Shown here one piece after another: positions 34,829-42,356 of a stretch of DNA of 43,254 nucleotides (the stretch's first letter is position 1; each line of letters begins with the position of its first letter). Made by a program: the position numbers and the translations under genes. The notes under the pieces are model-generated. The model was not told where the DNA came from. It made no database searches and worked only from the letters and a program-made list of their open reading frames with translations. The DNA is from Mycolicibacterium pyrenivorans (GTDB lineage Bacteria > Actinomycetota > Actinomycetes > Mycobacteriales > Mycobacteriaceae), in contig NZ_JACKSH010000123.1 in assembly GCF_025821625.1 (NCBI RefSeq), positions 1-43,254 on the forward strand. Reading direction: 5' to 3'.

Positions 34829-34971
34829 GAGGAATGCGACCCTTCCAGAGTTCTTGCCCGGGACCGGCAGCGGTCGAGTCCGGGGAGCGGCGAGACCGCT
34901 CAGCGAAGCGTCTGTTCCCGCCGCGGACAAGGTTCAAACACCGAAGTCCGGGTGACGTACCGCCGCCCGGC

Positions 34972-35361
34972 TCAGTGGGTGAAGTTCGTCAGCGCGACAT
35001 CCAAGGTGGAGAACAGTTCGATGAAGTCGGCGATTCCGGTGATCTTCAGCGGGCGACTGGTCGCCGGACCGTCGGCGACCACGGCGAATCTCGTCTCGGG
35101 CCCAAATTGATTGCGCATGGCCATCAGGACCTGCATGCCTGCCGAACCGAGAAAATCAACCTGAGTCATATCGAGGATCAGGCCGGCGGGCTTACGTCGC
35201 AGCGCTGCGGTCATGACGTCCTGAAGCTGCGGTGCGGTCAGCATGTCGACAGCACCGACAGCGGTGACGACGGTGGCGCCGTCAACCTGGGCTTCGGTGA
35301 ATTGCTGCACGTCCTGGGGCCTCATCTCATGGTGGCGACCGTCGGGGCGGTCGCGAATCAT
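34972..35361 (-). CDS. STAS-domain anti-sigma factor antagonist
   Basis: 129 residues from ATG 35361 (ATG 35325 is possible and would remove 12 residues). The canonical phosphorylation loop is VDFLGSAGMQVL, with the serine that an anti-sigma kinase phosphorylates. The segments AVGAVDMLTAPQLQDVM, AGLILDMTQ and FAVVADGPATSRPLKITGIADF are typical of the mycobacterial anti-anti-sigma proteins. It is 143 bp upstream of the CsbD gene on the same strand. The partner anti-sigma and sigma factors are not encoded in this window. Confidence 0.85.
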   Translation of the reverse strand: MIRDRPDGRHHEMRPQDVQQFTEAQVDGATVVTAVGAVDMLTAPQLQDVMTAALRRKPAGLILDMTQVDFLGSAGMQVLMAMRNQFGPETRFAVVADGPATSRPLKITGIADFIELFSTLDVALTNFTH

Positions 35362-35702
35362 CTCGCGAGGCTGCAGTCTGAACCAGGCACGTTGTCGATT
35401 GCGGACAGTGCGTACAGGTTATCGGAGTTCCGACCCGGCATGCGAGCTCATCGTACGATCTCAAGTGCCATCCGGATCGTCGGAGCCGGAGATTGCCGTC
35501 GAAGCGAGGCACCAGTGAGCCCGACGTTAGTCGCACCGGAGGTCGACACCCACTTCCCCGGCGGCCTCTGACCTCCGCCGCAGTTCTCCATGGAATCTCC
35601 ATGGAAGCTCCAAGCGTTGCAGTGTTGTGGCTCGCGACCATGGTGTCAGTCAAATTTTCACCGCGGTCACGGCAGTGACCCAGCAATGTAGGGAGATCCA
35701 CC
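35362..35702. other. Gene-free region between the STAS gene and the small secreted protein
   Basis: No coding frame is convincing. It holds an 11-bp tandem repeat TCTCCATGGAA at 35585-35606, about 97-118 bp upstream of ATG 35703. Both divergent promoters must lie here. Confidence 0.5.
35585..35606. repeat. Two tandem copies of TCTCCATGGAA
   Basis: Exact 11-bp direct repeat, one helical turn, with CCATGG in each unit. It may be an activator site for the secreted-protein gene at 35703 or a chance duplication. Confidence 0.55.
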
Positions 35703-36005
35703 ATGAAGAAGTTCATCGCAGCCGGCATCCTGCCCCTCGGCGCCCTGTTGGCCTTCGCCGCTCCGGCGCAGGCCGCCCCGGAGCAGGGCGGAGGGGCCTC
35801 GACGACCATCAGCCAGCTCCGGGCGCAGGGATTCGACGTCCGGGTCAGCCGCATCGGCAGCGCTCCGCTGGCCGAATGCTCGATTCTCGGGGTGCGCAAC
35901 CACCCGGTCGCCAAGCAGCCCTTCCCCATCAACGACGACGACATCAACGTCTTCACCCGCACCCCCACGCCGAAGGTGACCGTCTCGCTCGACTGCTCAC
36001 GCTGA
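35703..36005 (+). CDS. Small secreted protein, paralogue of the one at 28357
   Basis: 100 residues. Sec signal peptide MKKFIAAGILPLGALLAFAAPAQA with an AQA cleavage site. The mature domain of about 75 residues contains GFDVRVSRIGSAPLAECSILGVRN and ends in VTVSLDCSR; two cysteines match those of the paralogue at 28357. The acidic NDDDINVF loop stands in the place of the other protein's DDDGFGHGH loop. No known domain recognised. AGGGAGA lies 7 nt before the ATG. The start of the MFS gene is 48 bp downstream. Confidence 0.87.
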   Translation: MKKFIAAGILPLGALLAFAAPAQAAPEQGGGASTTISQLRAQGFDVRVSRIGSAPLAECSILGVRNHPVAKQPFPINDDDINVFTRTPTPKVTVSLDCSR

Positions 36006-36039
36006 CCGTGGGTGTGCGGCTCAGTCGGCCGCGCCCCGT

Positions 36040-36053
36040 TAGGTTGGGTAGCC
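36040..36053 (+). promoter_or_regulatory. -10 box of a leaderless MFS transporter transcript
   Basis: TAGGTT (36040-36045) precedes GTG 36054 by 8 nt. The spacing is slightly longer than in the other leaderless candidates. Confidence 0.4.
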
Positions 36054-37433
36054 GTGCCCGACGCCCGGCCATCGATGCCATCCTCCTCATTCCCGAGGGG
36101 GATGGCATTGCTTGTTGCCGGGGCCTTTTTCATGGAGATCCTCGACGCCACCATCATCGCCCCCGCCATCCCGGCGATCGCCGCCTCGTTCGGCGTCGCC
36201 GCCGTCGACGTCAACGTGGCCATCTCGGCGTACCTGGTGACCGTCGCGGTGCTGATTCCGGCCAGTGGTTGGATTGCCGGCAGGTTCGGCATCCGGCCGG
36301 TGTTCCTCGCCGCGATCGCGGTGTTCACCGTCGCCTCGGTCGGGTGCGCGGTGAGCGCGTCACTGCCGATGCTCGTCGTGATGCGGGTGGCGCAGGGCGT
36401 CGGCGGCGCGATGATGGTGCCCGTCGGCAGGCTCGCGGTGCTGCGCTCCAGCACCAAGGCCGACCTGGTCCGGGCCATCGCCATGCTGACGTGGCCCGCG
36501 CTCGCCGCGCCGGTGGTGGCCCCGGTGCTGGGCGGCGCCATCGCCACCCTGGGATCGTGGCGGTGGATCTTCTTCGTCAACATCCCGATCGGCATCGTGG
36601 GGTTTCTGCTCGCGCTCAAGCTGATTCGGGGTGGACCCGCACCGTCGGTGAAGCCCTTCGACTGGCGCGGGCTACTGCTGTTGGGTGCCGGGATCACCGC
36701 AGCGCTCGTCGGCCTCGAACACATCCGGGTCAGCGGAACCGACTGGAGCGTCGTGGCGGCCGGGGCCCTGGTGGCGGTCGGCTGTCTGACCGCCGCGGTG
36801 TGGCATCTGCGCCGGACGACCTCGCCGCTGGTCGAGTTGACGGTGCTGAGGGTGCGCACACTGCGCATCACCGTCTCGGGTGGGTCGTTGTACCGGCTGG
36901 TCATCACCGCGGTGCCGTTCCTGCTCCCGCTGCTGTTCCAGCTCGAGTTCGGCTGGTCTGCCTTCACCGCGGGGTTGATGGTGGCCGCGCTGTTCATCGG
37001 CAACCTGACGATCAAACCGATCACCACACCGCTCATGCGGCGCTTCGGCATCAAGCGCGTGCTGCTGGTCAACGCCGTGCTGTCGGTGGGGTGGTTCGGT
37101 CTGTTGGCGGTCCTGCACCCGGGCATGCCCACGGCCGTCATCGTCGCCGTGCTCTACGTCAGCGGCGCGCTGCGCTCGATCGGGTTCACGGCGTACAACA
37201 GCCTGGCCTTCGCCGACGTCGATGGCGAGGACCTCACCCACGCGAACACGCTCAACGCCGCCGTGCAGGAGCTGGCCGCGGGCCTGGGCATCGCCATCGC
37301 CGCCCTGCTGGTGACGGTGCTCGCGTCCTACACATGGGCGTTCGTCGCGCTCGGCGTCCTGCTGGCGGTGACGATCGTGGAAACGCTGCGACTCCCGGGA
37401 GACGCCGGTGCGCACGTCAGCGGTGCCCGCTGA
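36054..37433 (+). CDS. MFS transporter, DHA2 (EmrB/QacA) drug:H+ antiporter type
   Basis: 459 residues with about 14 membrane segments. The TM1 motif LDATIIAPAIPAI, motif A-like loop GRFGIRPVFL, motif C (ALAAPVVAPVLGGAIAT) and the following WRWIFFVNIPIGIVG are diagnostic for the DHA2 family. It should export small hydrophobic compounds using the proton gradient; the substrate is unknown. GTG 36054 is preferred because a -10 box lies 8 nt upstream. An upstream in-frame ATG at 36012 would lengthen the product by 14 residues but has no support. No regulator gene sits beside it. Confidence 0.9.
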   Translation: MPDARPSMPSSSFPRGMALLVAGAFFMEILDATIIAPAIPAIAASFGVAAVDVNVAISAYLVTVAVLIPASGWIAGRFGIRPVFLAAIAVFTVASVGCAVSASLPMLVVMRVAQGVGGAMMVPVGRLAVLRSSTKADLVRAIAMLTWPALAAPVVAPVLGGAIATLGSWRWIFFVNIPIGIVGFLLALKLIRGGPAPSVKPFDWRGLLLLGAGITAALVGLEHIRVSGTDWSVVAAGALVAVGCLTAAVWHLRRTTSPLVELTVLRVRTLRITVSGGSLYRLVITAVPFLLPLLFQLEFGWSAFTAGLMVAALFIGNLTIKPITTPLMRRFGIKRVLLVNAVLSVGWFGLLAVLHPGMPTAVIVAVLYVSGALRSIGFTAYNSLAFADVDGEDLTHANTLNAAVQELAAGLGIAIAALLVTVLASYTWAFVALGVLLAVTIVETLRLPGDAGAHVSGAR

Positions 37434-37694
37434 GCCGAAACTCCTTGTCAATCAAGGGTTATCGGCCGTTCATCCACAACGGACGGACATCGCGTCCAGC
37501 CGCTGCCCGCGGGCAACGGCGACGGCTGGGGATTCTGGTTCCTGGGGCAGTGGATCCGGTTGTAAGCCGCTGACATCCGCCGCGGCTGTGCGCCCCTCGG
37601 TGCGCCACGACGCATTGAGTTCGCAACAGCCGTGCGGCATGTCTTGCGCGCGCCTCCCGCAGAAGTCTCGACCCTGACTTTAGCCTTGGTGGCC

Positions 37695-37943
37695 GTGACC
37701 ACAATGCTCGAGTCGTCGCTGGCGGAACTCGACTTCGAACCCGACATCCTGTGCGCCTGTCACAAACTCTGCAATCCCCTCGCCCATCCGGCGCAATGGT
37801 GGGTCACGCTGTCCTGCGGATGCCCGTACCCGATGTGCCAGCGAGCGCTGCGCATCGCGAATGTGCGGCTGAAGGTCCGGCCATTGACGTGCCGGCACTG
37901 TGAGACGGACCAGATCGCGATCCGCTGCGTGGTCCGCATCTGA
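37695..37943 (+). CDS. Small cysteine-rich protein, probably zinc-binding
   Basis: 82 residues from GTG 37695, 8 nt after TAGCCT (37681-37686), a leaderless-like start; ATG 37704 is an alternative. Nine cysteines are arranged as ILCACHKLCNP, LSCGCPYPMC, LTCRHC and a last IRC, with a His in CHKLC. The CxC and CxxC pairs suggest one or two zinc ribbons or an iron-sulfur site. There is no signal peptide. Composition is unlike random sequence. I recognise no family. The stop is at 37941; the upstream 37434-37694 shows only an unstarted open frame. Confidence 0.65.
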   Translation: MTTMLESSLAELDFEPDILCACHKLCNPLAHPAQWWVTLSCGCPYPMCQRALRIANVRLKVRPLTCRHCETDQIAIRCVVRI

Positions 37944-38070
37944 CGAGGGGCAGCCGCGCGCGGTCCATGCCGCGGTCCGTCTCGAGGAAGTCCAGCGCAT
38001 TGGGTTTCGCCGGACCCCGATTCGGAGAACCAACCGGTGCCCGCACGTCGAATGAATTGGAGGCTCACCC

Positions 38071-38226
38071 GTGGAACAGCACAACATTCCCGCGCCCACG
38101 CCCGAGGACGCCACGAAAGCCACCGAGGAACAGCGCGAACTGCAGCAGAAGCTGGAGCACCAGGACGACGACCCGGACGCACCTGCCCGCACGCAATCGC
38201 GGCATCAGATTCCGGATGAGTCTTAG
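38071..38226 (+). CDS. Small acidic/charged protein, 51 residues
   Basis: GTG 38071 follows TTGGAGG by 7 nt, a good ribosome binding site. The product is hydrophilic, with an E/Q/K/D-rich middle (EEQRELQQKLEHQDDD) that could be helical, followed by PDAPARTQSRHQIPDES. There is no membrane segment, signal or known motif. The strong start signal and the biased, coherent composition favour a real gene. It might be a small stress-response or ribosome-associated protein; the function is unknown. Confidence 0.65.
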   Translation: MEQHNIPAPTPEDATKATEEQRELQQKLEHQDDDPDAPARTQSRHQIPDES

Positions 38227-38570
38227 CGCGGCGCCGGCTCTGCTGCAGCCTCGCCGGCGATTACCTTTTTCAAATGAGGCCGCACATCAAATGATTTGCT
38301 TACCCCGCAATTAGTTTTCGAATTTTCGCCATTGCTGAACGGGGTCGATTCCTGGCAGCTCACAGAAAATCGGCCGTTCCAGCTCAGGGGTCGCGGAAGA
38401 GGCCCCCCTCACAGGGACAATCGATCTCACCGACGTGAATCACATTGGTGTGATTTGCGCCTTTTCTCCGGAGCTGCGACTATTTGCCGCTGAGGTTTCG
38501 GGGATATAACAACGAGGATTCGAGGCACGGCGTAACGTAATGCCGTCATCACCGAACAAGGAGGGTCCGT
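38227..38570. other. Gene-free region before the DUF732 gene
   Basis: 344 bp with lower G+C than its flanks and no convincing coding frame. An inverted repeat AATCACA-N4-TGTGATT lies at 38438-38455. Confidence 0.55.
38438..38455. promoter_or_regulatory. Inverted repeat AATCACA-N4-TGTGATT
   Basis: Perfect 7-bp arms, 115 bp upstream of ATG 38571. It could bind a dimeric regulator or form a short hairpin. The half-site recalls TGTGA of CRP-type sites, but the orientation is inverted. Confidence 0.4.
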
Positions 38571-38870
38571 ATGCGGGGGAAGATCATCCTGTCAGCGGCC
38601 GTTGCCGCTGCCGGCCTCGCTGCCGTGACAGCCGCACCGGCCTTCGCCGACGAGACCGACGACATCTTCATCGCAGCGCTCGAGGGCGAGGGCGTCCCGT
38701 TCTCGACTGCCGACGACGCCATCGCGCTCGCCGAGGCGGTGTGCGAGTACGTGGCGGCGGGCCAACCTCCAGAACAGGTGGCGGTGGAGATCAGCGGCCC
38801 CGCCAACTGGTCCGTCGAACAGAGCGGATTCTTCGTCGGCGCGGCCACCCAGTCGTACTGCCCGGCCTGA
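38571..38870 (+). CDS. DUF732 secreted protein
   Basis: 99 residues. Sec signal peptide (MRGKIILSAAVAAAGLAAVTAAPAFA, AFA cleavage site) and a mature domain with two cysteines: one in LAEAVCEYVAAGQPP, the other near the end, QSYCPA. The pattern DDIFIAALEGEGVPFSTADDAIALAEAVC is the DUF732 family, common in mycobacterial culture filtrates; its function is unknown. ATG 38571 follows AAGGAGGG by 6 nt, a strong ribosome binding site. It stands alone. Confidence 0.9.
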   Translation: MRGKIILSAAVAAAGLAAVTAAPAFADETDDIFIAALEGEGVPFSTADDAIALAEAVCEYVAAGQPPEQVAVEISGPANWSVEQSGFFVGAATQSYCPA

Positions 38871-38981
38871 CCACTGTCCGACCACGGATTCACAGCCCGC
38901 AGATGATGACGATCGGCATCTGCGGGTTGTGCCGTGTCCGACCGCGGTACGGCGACCGGGTTGCGGAGCGAGGAGTCTGAC

Positions 38982-39764
38982 GTGAGCGCCACCTCCGAAC
39001 CGCCGGCAGCCGATTATCCGCAGACCGCCGCGATCCGCGGGCGCGTCGAACCCGTGCCGCGGCGCGTGCGCGGCTTCCTGGGCGACGAGCTGGTATTCGA
39101 CACGACGGCGGCGCGGTACGTGTGGGAAGTGCCGTACTACCCGCAGTACTACATCCCCCTGTCCGACGTCCGAGCCGGTCTCCTGCGGGACGAGGACCAT
39201 CCCCAGCGGGTGCAGTTCGGCCCGTCGCGGATGTTCTCCCTGACCGGCAAATCCCAGACGCACGCGTCGGCAGCGCGGGTGTTCGACGACGGCGGCGGCG
39301 ACCTCGCCGGACTGGTGCGATTCGAATGGGGTCCGCTGACCTGGTACGAGGAGGACGAGCCGATCTACGGCCACCCCCGCAACCCCTACGCGCGGGTCGA
39401 CGCCCTTCGCTCGCATCGCCATATCACCGTCGAACTCGGCGGCGTGACACTGGCCGACACCGCATGTCCGGTGTTGCTCTTCGAAACAGGTTTGCCGACA
39501 AGGTATTACATCGACCGCACCGACGTCGCGTTCGATCATCTCGAGCCTTCGAGCACCCAGACCCTGTGCCCGTACAAGGGTGTGACGTCGGGATACTGGT
39601 CGGCTCACGTCGGAGACGTCGTACAGGCCGACATCGCGTGGACCTACCACACCCCGCTGCCGGCAGTCGCCGCGATCGCCAACATGATCGCCTTCTACAA
39701 CGAGAAACTCGACATCACCGTCGACGGGGTGCGACTCGACCGACCGCACACGCACTTCAGCTGA
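38982..39764 (+). CDS. DUF427 family protein (two DUF427 domains)
   Basis: 260 residues from GTG 38982, with GAGGAG 7 nt upstream. Two DUF427 modules occur in tandem: residues about 20-110 (VRGFLGDELVFDTTAARYVWEVPYYPQYYIP) and about 150-250 (HITVELGGVTLADTACPVLLFETGLPTRYYI, then CPYKGVTSGYWSAHVGD). The CPYKG motif is typical. The fold is beta-rich and the function unknown. No signal peptide is seen. It converges on the GNAT gene, whose stop is 6 bp away. Confidence 0.88.
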   Translation: MSATSEPPAADYPQTAAIRGRVEPVPRRVRGFLGDELVFDTTAARYVWEVPYYPQYYIPLSDVRAGLLRDEDHPQRVQFGPSRMFSLTGKSQTHASAARVFDDGGGDLAGLVRFEWGPLTWYEEDEPIYGHPRNPYARVDALRSHRHITVELGGVTLADTACPVLLFETGLPTRYYIDRTDVAFDHLEPSSTQTLCPYKGVTSGYWSAHVGDVVQADIAWTYHTPLPAVAAIANMIAFYNEKLDITVDGVRLDRPHTHFS

Positions 39765-39770
39765 AAACGC

Positions 39771-40082
39771 CTACTCGCGATCGGTGATATCGGCGTATTC
39801 CGGATGCTTGTCGATGAACTCGGCCACCATCCAGCACGTCGGCACGATCCGCAGCCCAGCGGCACGGGTGACGCGCAATGCCTCGGCGACCAGAATCGTT
39901 GCCAACCCCCGGCCTTGGTACTGCGGTACCACCTCGGTGTGCGGGAAGACGCGCCGGCCGTCGCGGTCGTAGAAGTCGGCGAGCCCGACCGTGCGACCCT
40001 CGACCTCGATGGTGAACCGATCCGGCTCTTCGGTGACGGCGGTGGCTGCGCCGGTCCGGTCGGGGGGTGTCTGGGAACTCAT
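39771..40082 (-). CDS. GNAT-family N-acetyltransferase, short (YjdJ-type)
   Basis: 103 residues, the compact GNAT form. The acetyl-CoA motif is VVPQYQGRGLATILVAEAL (Q/R-x-x-G-x-G/A), followed by GLRIVPTCWMVAEFIDKHPEY, the tail conserved in this family. The beta strand RFTIEVEGRTVGLADFYDRDGRRVF forms the front half. Substrate unknown, possibly a small amine or protein N-terminus. ATG 40082 is used. Confidence 0.87.
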   Translation of the reverse strand: MSSQTPPDRTGAATAVTEEPDRFTIEVEGRTVGLADFYDRDGRRVFPHTEVVPQYQGRGLATILVAEALRVTRAAGLRIVPTCWMVAEFIDKHPEYADITDRE

Positions 40083-40180
40083 GGAACTCCTCGGTCGGGG
40101 ATCGTCGTCGGTGCCCGCGTGGACGAGAGGGCAGCACTACCGAGTACCCAGCGGCTGCGTCGGACACTCGATCGTAACGA

Positions 40181-40196
40181 GTGACCGTCAGGTCAC
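40181..40196. promoter_or_regulatory. Inverted repeat GTGACC-GTCA-GGTCAC
   Basis: Perfect 6-bp arms around 4 nt, between the DUF1232 stop (40203) and the GNAT start (40082). It may end DUF1232 transcription or serve as an operator for the GNAT gene. Confidence 0.4.
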
Positions 40197-40202
40197 CCAG
40201 GT

Positions 40203-40610
40203 TCACCGAAGGCGGCACAACCGACGCACGGCGGCGAGCCCTTCGGGCGTGCCGGGCCAGTGCTTCTTCACCGCCTCAGGGCCGGCGCGCCGTGTCACCG
40301 AACGCAGGACAAGCGCGACGATGATGGCGTCGTCGGCGTAGCCCAGCACGGGGATGAAATCGGGGACCAGGTCGATCGGTAACGCCAAGTACGCCAACAA
40401 CAATGCGAGACGAACCCGGACGCCGCGCGGCATCGCCGGGTCGGCGGCCAGTCGCTTCAACAGCCTCAGCATGTCGGGAAGCAACCGCAGCGCTTCCCGG
40501 ACACCGACCTCGTCGGGCTTGCCGATCCACAACGCGGCCACGAGCCCGGCCCAGATCAGAGCCGCCCCGGCCACCACGCCGAGGACGATCAGCCAAACGT
40601 CCGACCACAC
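40203..40610 (-). CDS. DUF1232 (YkvA-like) membrane protein
   Basis: 135 residues from GTG 40610. The N-terminal helix (VWLIVLGVVAGAALIWAGLVAALWI) is followed by the DUF1232 core: LALLLAYLALPIDLVPDFIPVLGYADDAIIVALVLRSV, with the conserved P-D-L-P-D-F-P and G-D-D residues. The family is membrane-associated, of unknown function; in some bacteria it lies near transport genes. No partner is visible here. It is located between the GNAT gene and an amine oxidase fragment. Confidence 0.87.
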   Translation of the reverse strand: MWSDVWLIVLGVVAGAALIWAGLVAALWIGKPDEVGVREALRLLPDMLRLLKRLAADPAMPRGVRVRLALLLAYLALPIDLVPDFIPVLGYADDAIIVALVLRSVTRRAGPEAVKKHWPGTPEGLAAVRRLCRLR

Positions 40611-40631
40611 CCGTCCATCCTCTCCCCCGCT

Positions 40632-40868
40632 GAGCCGTCACACGTCGACTACACCGAACAGGACTGGACCGTCGAAAGGTACTCGGGCGGTGGGATGATC
40701 AGCCACGCTCCACCCGGGGTGCTGACGGAGTTCGGCCCTGCGCTGCGGGAACCGTGCGGCCGCGTCCACTGGGCGGGCACGGAGACCTCAGACGTCAACA
40801 TGGGGTTCGTCGACGGCGCGATCCGTTCCGGCGAGCGGGCAGCGCGCGAGGTGATGGCCGCCGCTTGA
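40632..40868 (+). pseudogene. C-terminal remnant of a flavin-containing monoamine oxidase
   Basis: The plus-strand frame ending in TGA at 40866 has family-specific C-terminal motifs: DWTVERYSGGGMISHAPPG, then VHWAGTETSDVNMGFVDGAIRSGERAAREVM, in which WAGTETS and the Gly-Phe-Val-Asp-Gly-Ala segment bind FAD. Only about 78 residues remain of a protein of 450 or so; the N-terminal Rossmann fold and catalytic part are absent, and upstream lies the unrelated DUF1232 gene. There is no start codon in context, so this is a decayed fragment. Intact relatives deaminate polyamines or aromatic amines. Confidence 0.8.
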
Positions 40869-40883
40869 GCAGCACAGCTGCGA

Positions 40884-42194
40884 TCAGCGGGGCATTTCGG
40901 GCGACATTCGTTCCCGCAGAGATTCGTAGATGGGTGGCGACCGGGTGAGTTCGGCGGCCAGCACCGCCGCGGCGGTGGCGGCCAGCATCGGGATGGCGAC
41001 CGCCGTCGTGGCCGTCATCTCGATGACGATCACGATGCCCGTCACCGGCGCCCGAACGGTCGCCCCGAAGAACGCCGCCATGCCGACCAGCGCCATCGGG
41101 ATGGCCAGGGTGGCCGCATTGCCGGGCCACACCATGTCGAACACTCCGACGAACAGCAGCCCCCACAGAGCACCGACCGCGAGCAGCGGCGCGAACAGCC
41201 CACCCGGCACAGCGGCCGAGTACGACAGCGGCCCGGCGATCAAGCGCACCAACAGGTATCCGACGACGACCGGTAGCACGATGGCGTGCCCGCTCAGGAT
41301 CATCTGCGTCAGCGTGTCTCCGCCGCCCACCGCGAGCGGGTAGACGAACATCGCCAGCCCGATGACGGCGCCGATCACGGCCGCCTTGGCGACCTTCGGG
41401 ATTCGCCGCAGCCCACCGACGTGGTCGAGGAACCACAACACCAGCCGGTTGTACACCGCGCCAAGACATCCGGTGAGCAGGCCGAAGACCACGAACAGCG
41501 GCAGCCACGCCAGCGCAGGCGCCGCCATCGCCTCGACGAAGAAGTCGGGCTCGTTGCCCAGGACGAACCGCATGCAGCCGACAGCGGCGGCGGCCGCGAA
41601 CAATGTGGCCAGCACCGTCTGCAACCGGAAGGACTTCGTCACCTCTTCGAGCGCGAACAGCGTGCCCCCGATGGGGGCGTTGAAGGCGACCGCGAGGCCG
41701 GCGCCGCCCACGGCGGTCTGCATCATCCTGATGTCGGGATCCGGGAGCCTGGCCCGCCGTGCCGCCTCGGCGCCGAGCGCCGCCCCCATGTGCACCGTGG
41801 GGCCTTCGCGGCCCAGCACCAGTCCGGACCCGATCGCGAGCACACCGCCGATGAACTTGGCCGGGAGCAGGACAAGCAGCGGCGGTCGGGCGTCACCGCG
41901 GAAGACCGCCTCCACGTGCTGAATTCCGCTACCGGCAGCCAGCGGCACCCACCGCACGATCAACGCCGCCAGCGTCGCGCCCGCCGCCGCGGCGGCCATC
42001 GGCACCAACCAGCCCGGCCCGGGCAGACCGTGCGCCCAGTCGACGAGGTCGATGCGCAACCGGTCCGCCGTCTGCAGACACCAGCGGAAGGCGCCCCCGA
42101 TGAAACCGATCGCCACGCCCGCCACGACGGCCGTCAGGCAGATGGCGACCGAACCGCGGACGGGCTCGCTTGGTTGATCGCGTTCGCCGGACAA
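40884..42194 (-). CDS. ClC-family chloride/proton transporter
   Basis: 436 residues with the usual 12 to 18 helical segments. The selectivity motifs are GSGIQ (near 88), GREGPTVHMGA with the gating Glu130, GGLFAPLLAVGA, and Tyr423 in PPIYESLRER. The internal proton-site glutamate is kept: FALEEV, Glu183/Glu184, corresponds to Glu203 of E. coli CLC-ec1, so this is more likely an H+/Cl- antiporter than a channel. There is no C-terminal CBS-domain pair. ATG 42194 is used. It is divergent from the BrkB-type gene, and 15 bp from the end of the amine oxidase fragment. Confidence 0.9.
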   Translation of the reverse strand: MSGERDQPSEPVRGSVAICLTAVVAGVAIGFIGGAFRWCLQTADRLRIDLVDWAHGLPGPGWLVPMAAAAAGATLAALIVRWVPLAAGSGIQHVEAVFRGDARPPLLVLLPAKFIGGVLAIGSGLVLGREGPTVHMGAALGAEAARRARLPDPDIRMMQTAVGGAGLAVAFNAPIGGTLFALEEVTKSFRLQTVLATLFAAAAAVGCMRFVLGNEPDFFVEAMAAPALAWLPLFVVFGLLTGCLGAVYNRLVLWFLDHVGGLRRIPKVAKAAVIGAVIGLAMFVYPLAVGGGDTLTQMILSGHAIVLPVVVGYLLVRLIAGPLSYSAAVPGGLFAPLLAVGALWGLLFVGVFDMVWPGNAATLAIPMALVGMAAFFGATVRAPVTGIVIVIEMTATTAVAIPMLAATAAAVLAAELTRSPPIYESLRERMSPEMPR

Positions 42195-42343
42195 GAAGCC
42201 ACCCCCTCATCAGCTCGGTCATCCGGGCGGCGCTGCATTCCGGCGCCCTTCCGCCAGGGGCCAACCGTAGTGGGTGCCGTTGCCGGGTGCAGTGGCTTCG
42301 CCGACGCTCGCCGACCGCGGAACATCGGCCACCGGCCGTCTCC

Positions 42344-42356
42344 TAGGCTCCACGCG
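42344..42356 (+). promoter_or_regulatory. -10 box of a leaderless BrkB-gene transcript
   Basis: TAGGCT (42344-42349) stands 7 nt before ATG 42357. Confidence 0.45.

Noticed and set aside
37434..37568. Read-through of the MFS stop TGA into a protein-like tail (PAGNGDGWGFWFLGQWIRL)
   Set aside because: The tail looks plausible, but there is no start codon, no selenocysteine or other recoding signal, and MFS proteins normally end here.
35627..37573. 648-codon plus-strand frame over the secreted-protein and MFS genes
   Set aside because: Arg/Gly-rich; both genes inside are supported by signal peptide and MFS motifs in other frames.
41286..42356. Upstream part of the 632-codon frame that includes the BrkB gene
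   Set aside because: It is the shadow of the ClC gene; the BrkB gene proper starts at ATG 42357 behind a -10 box.
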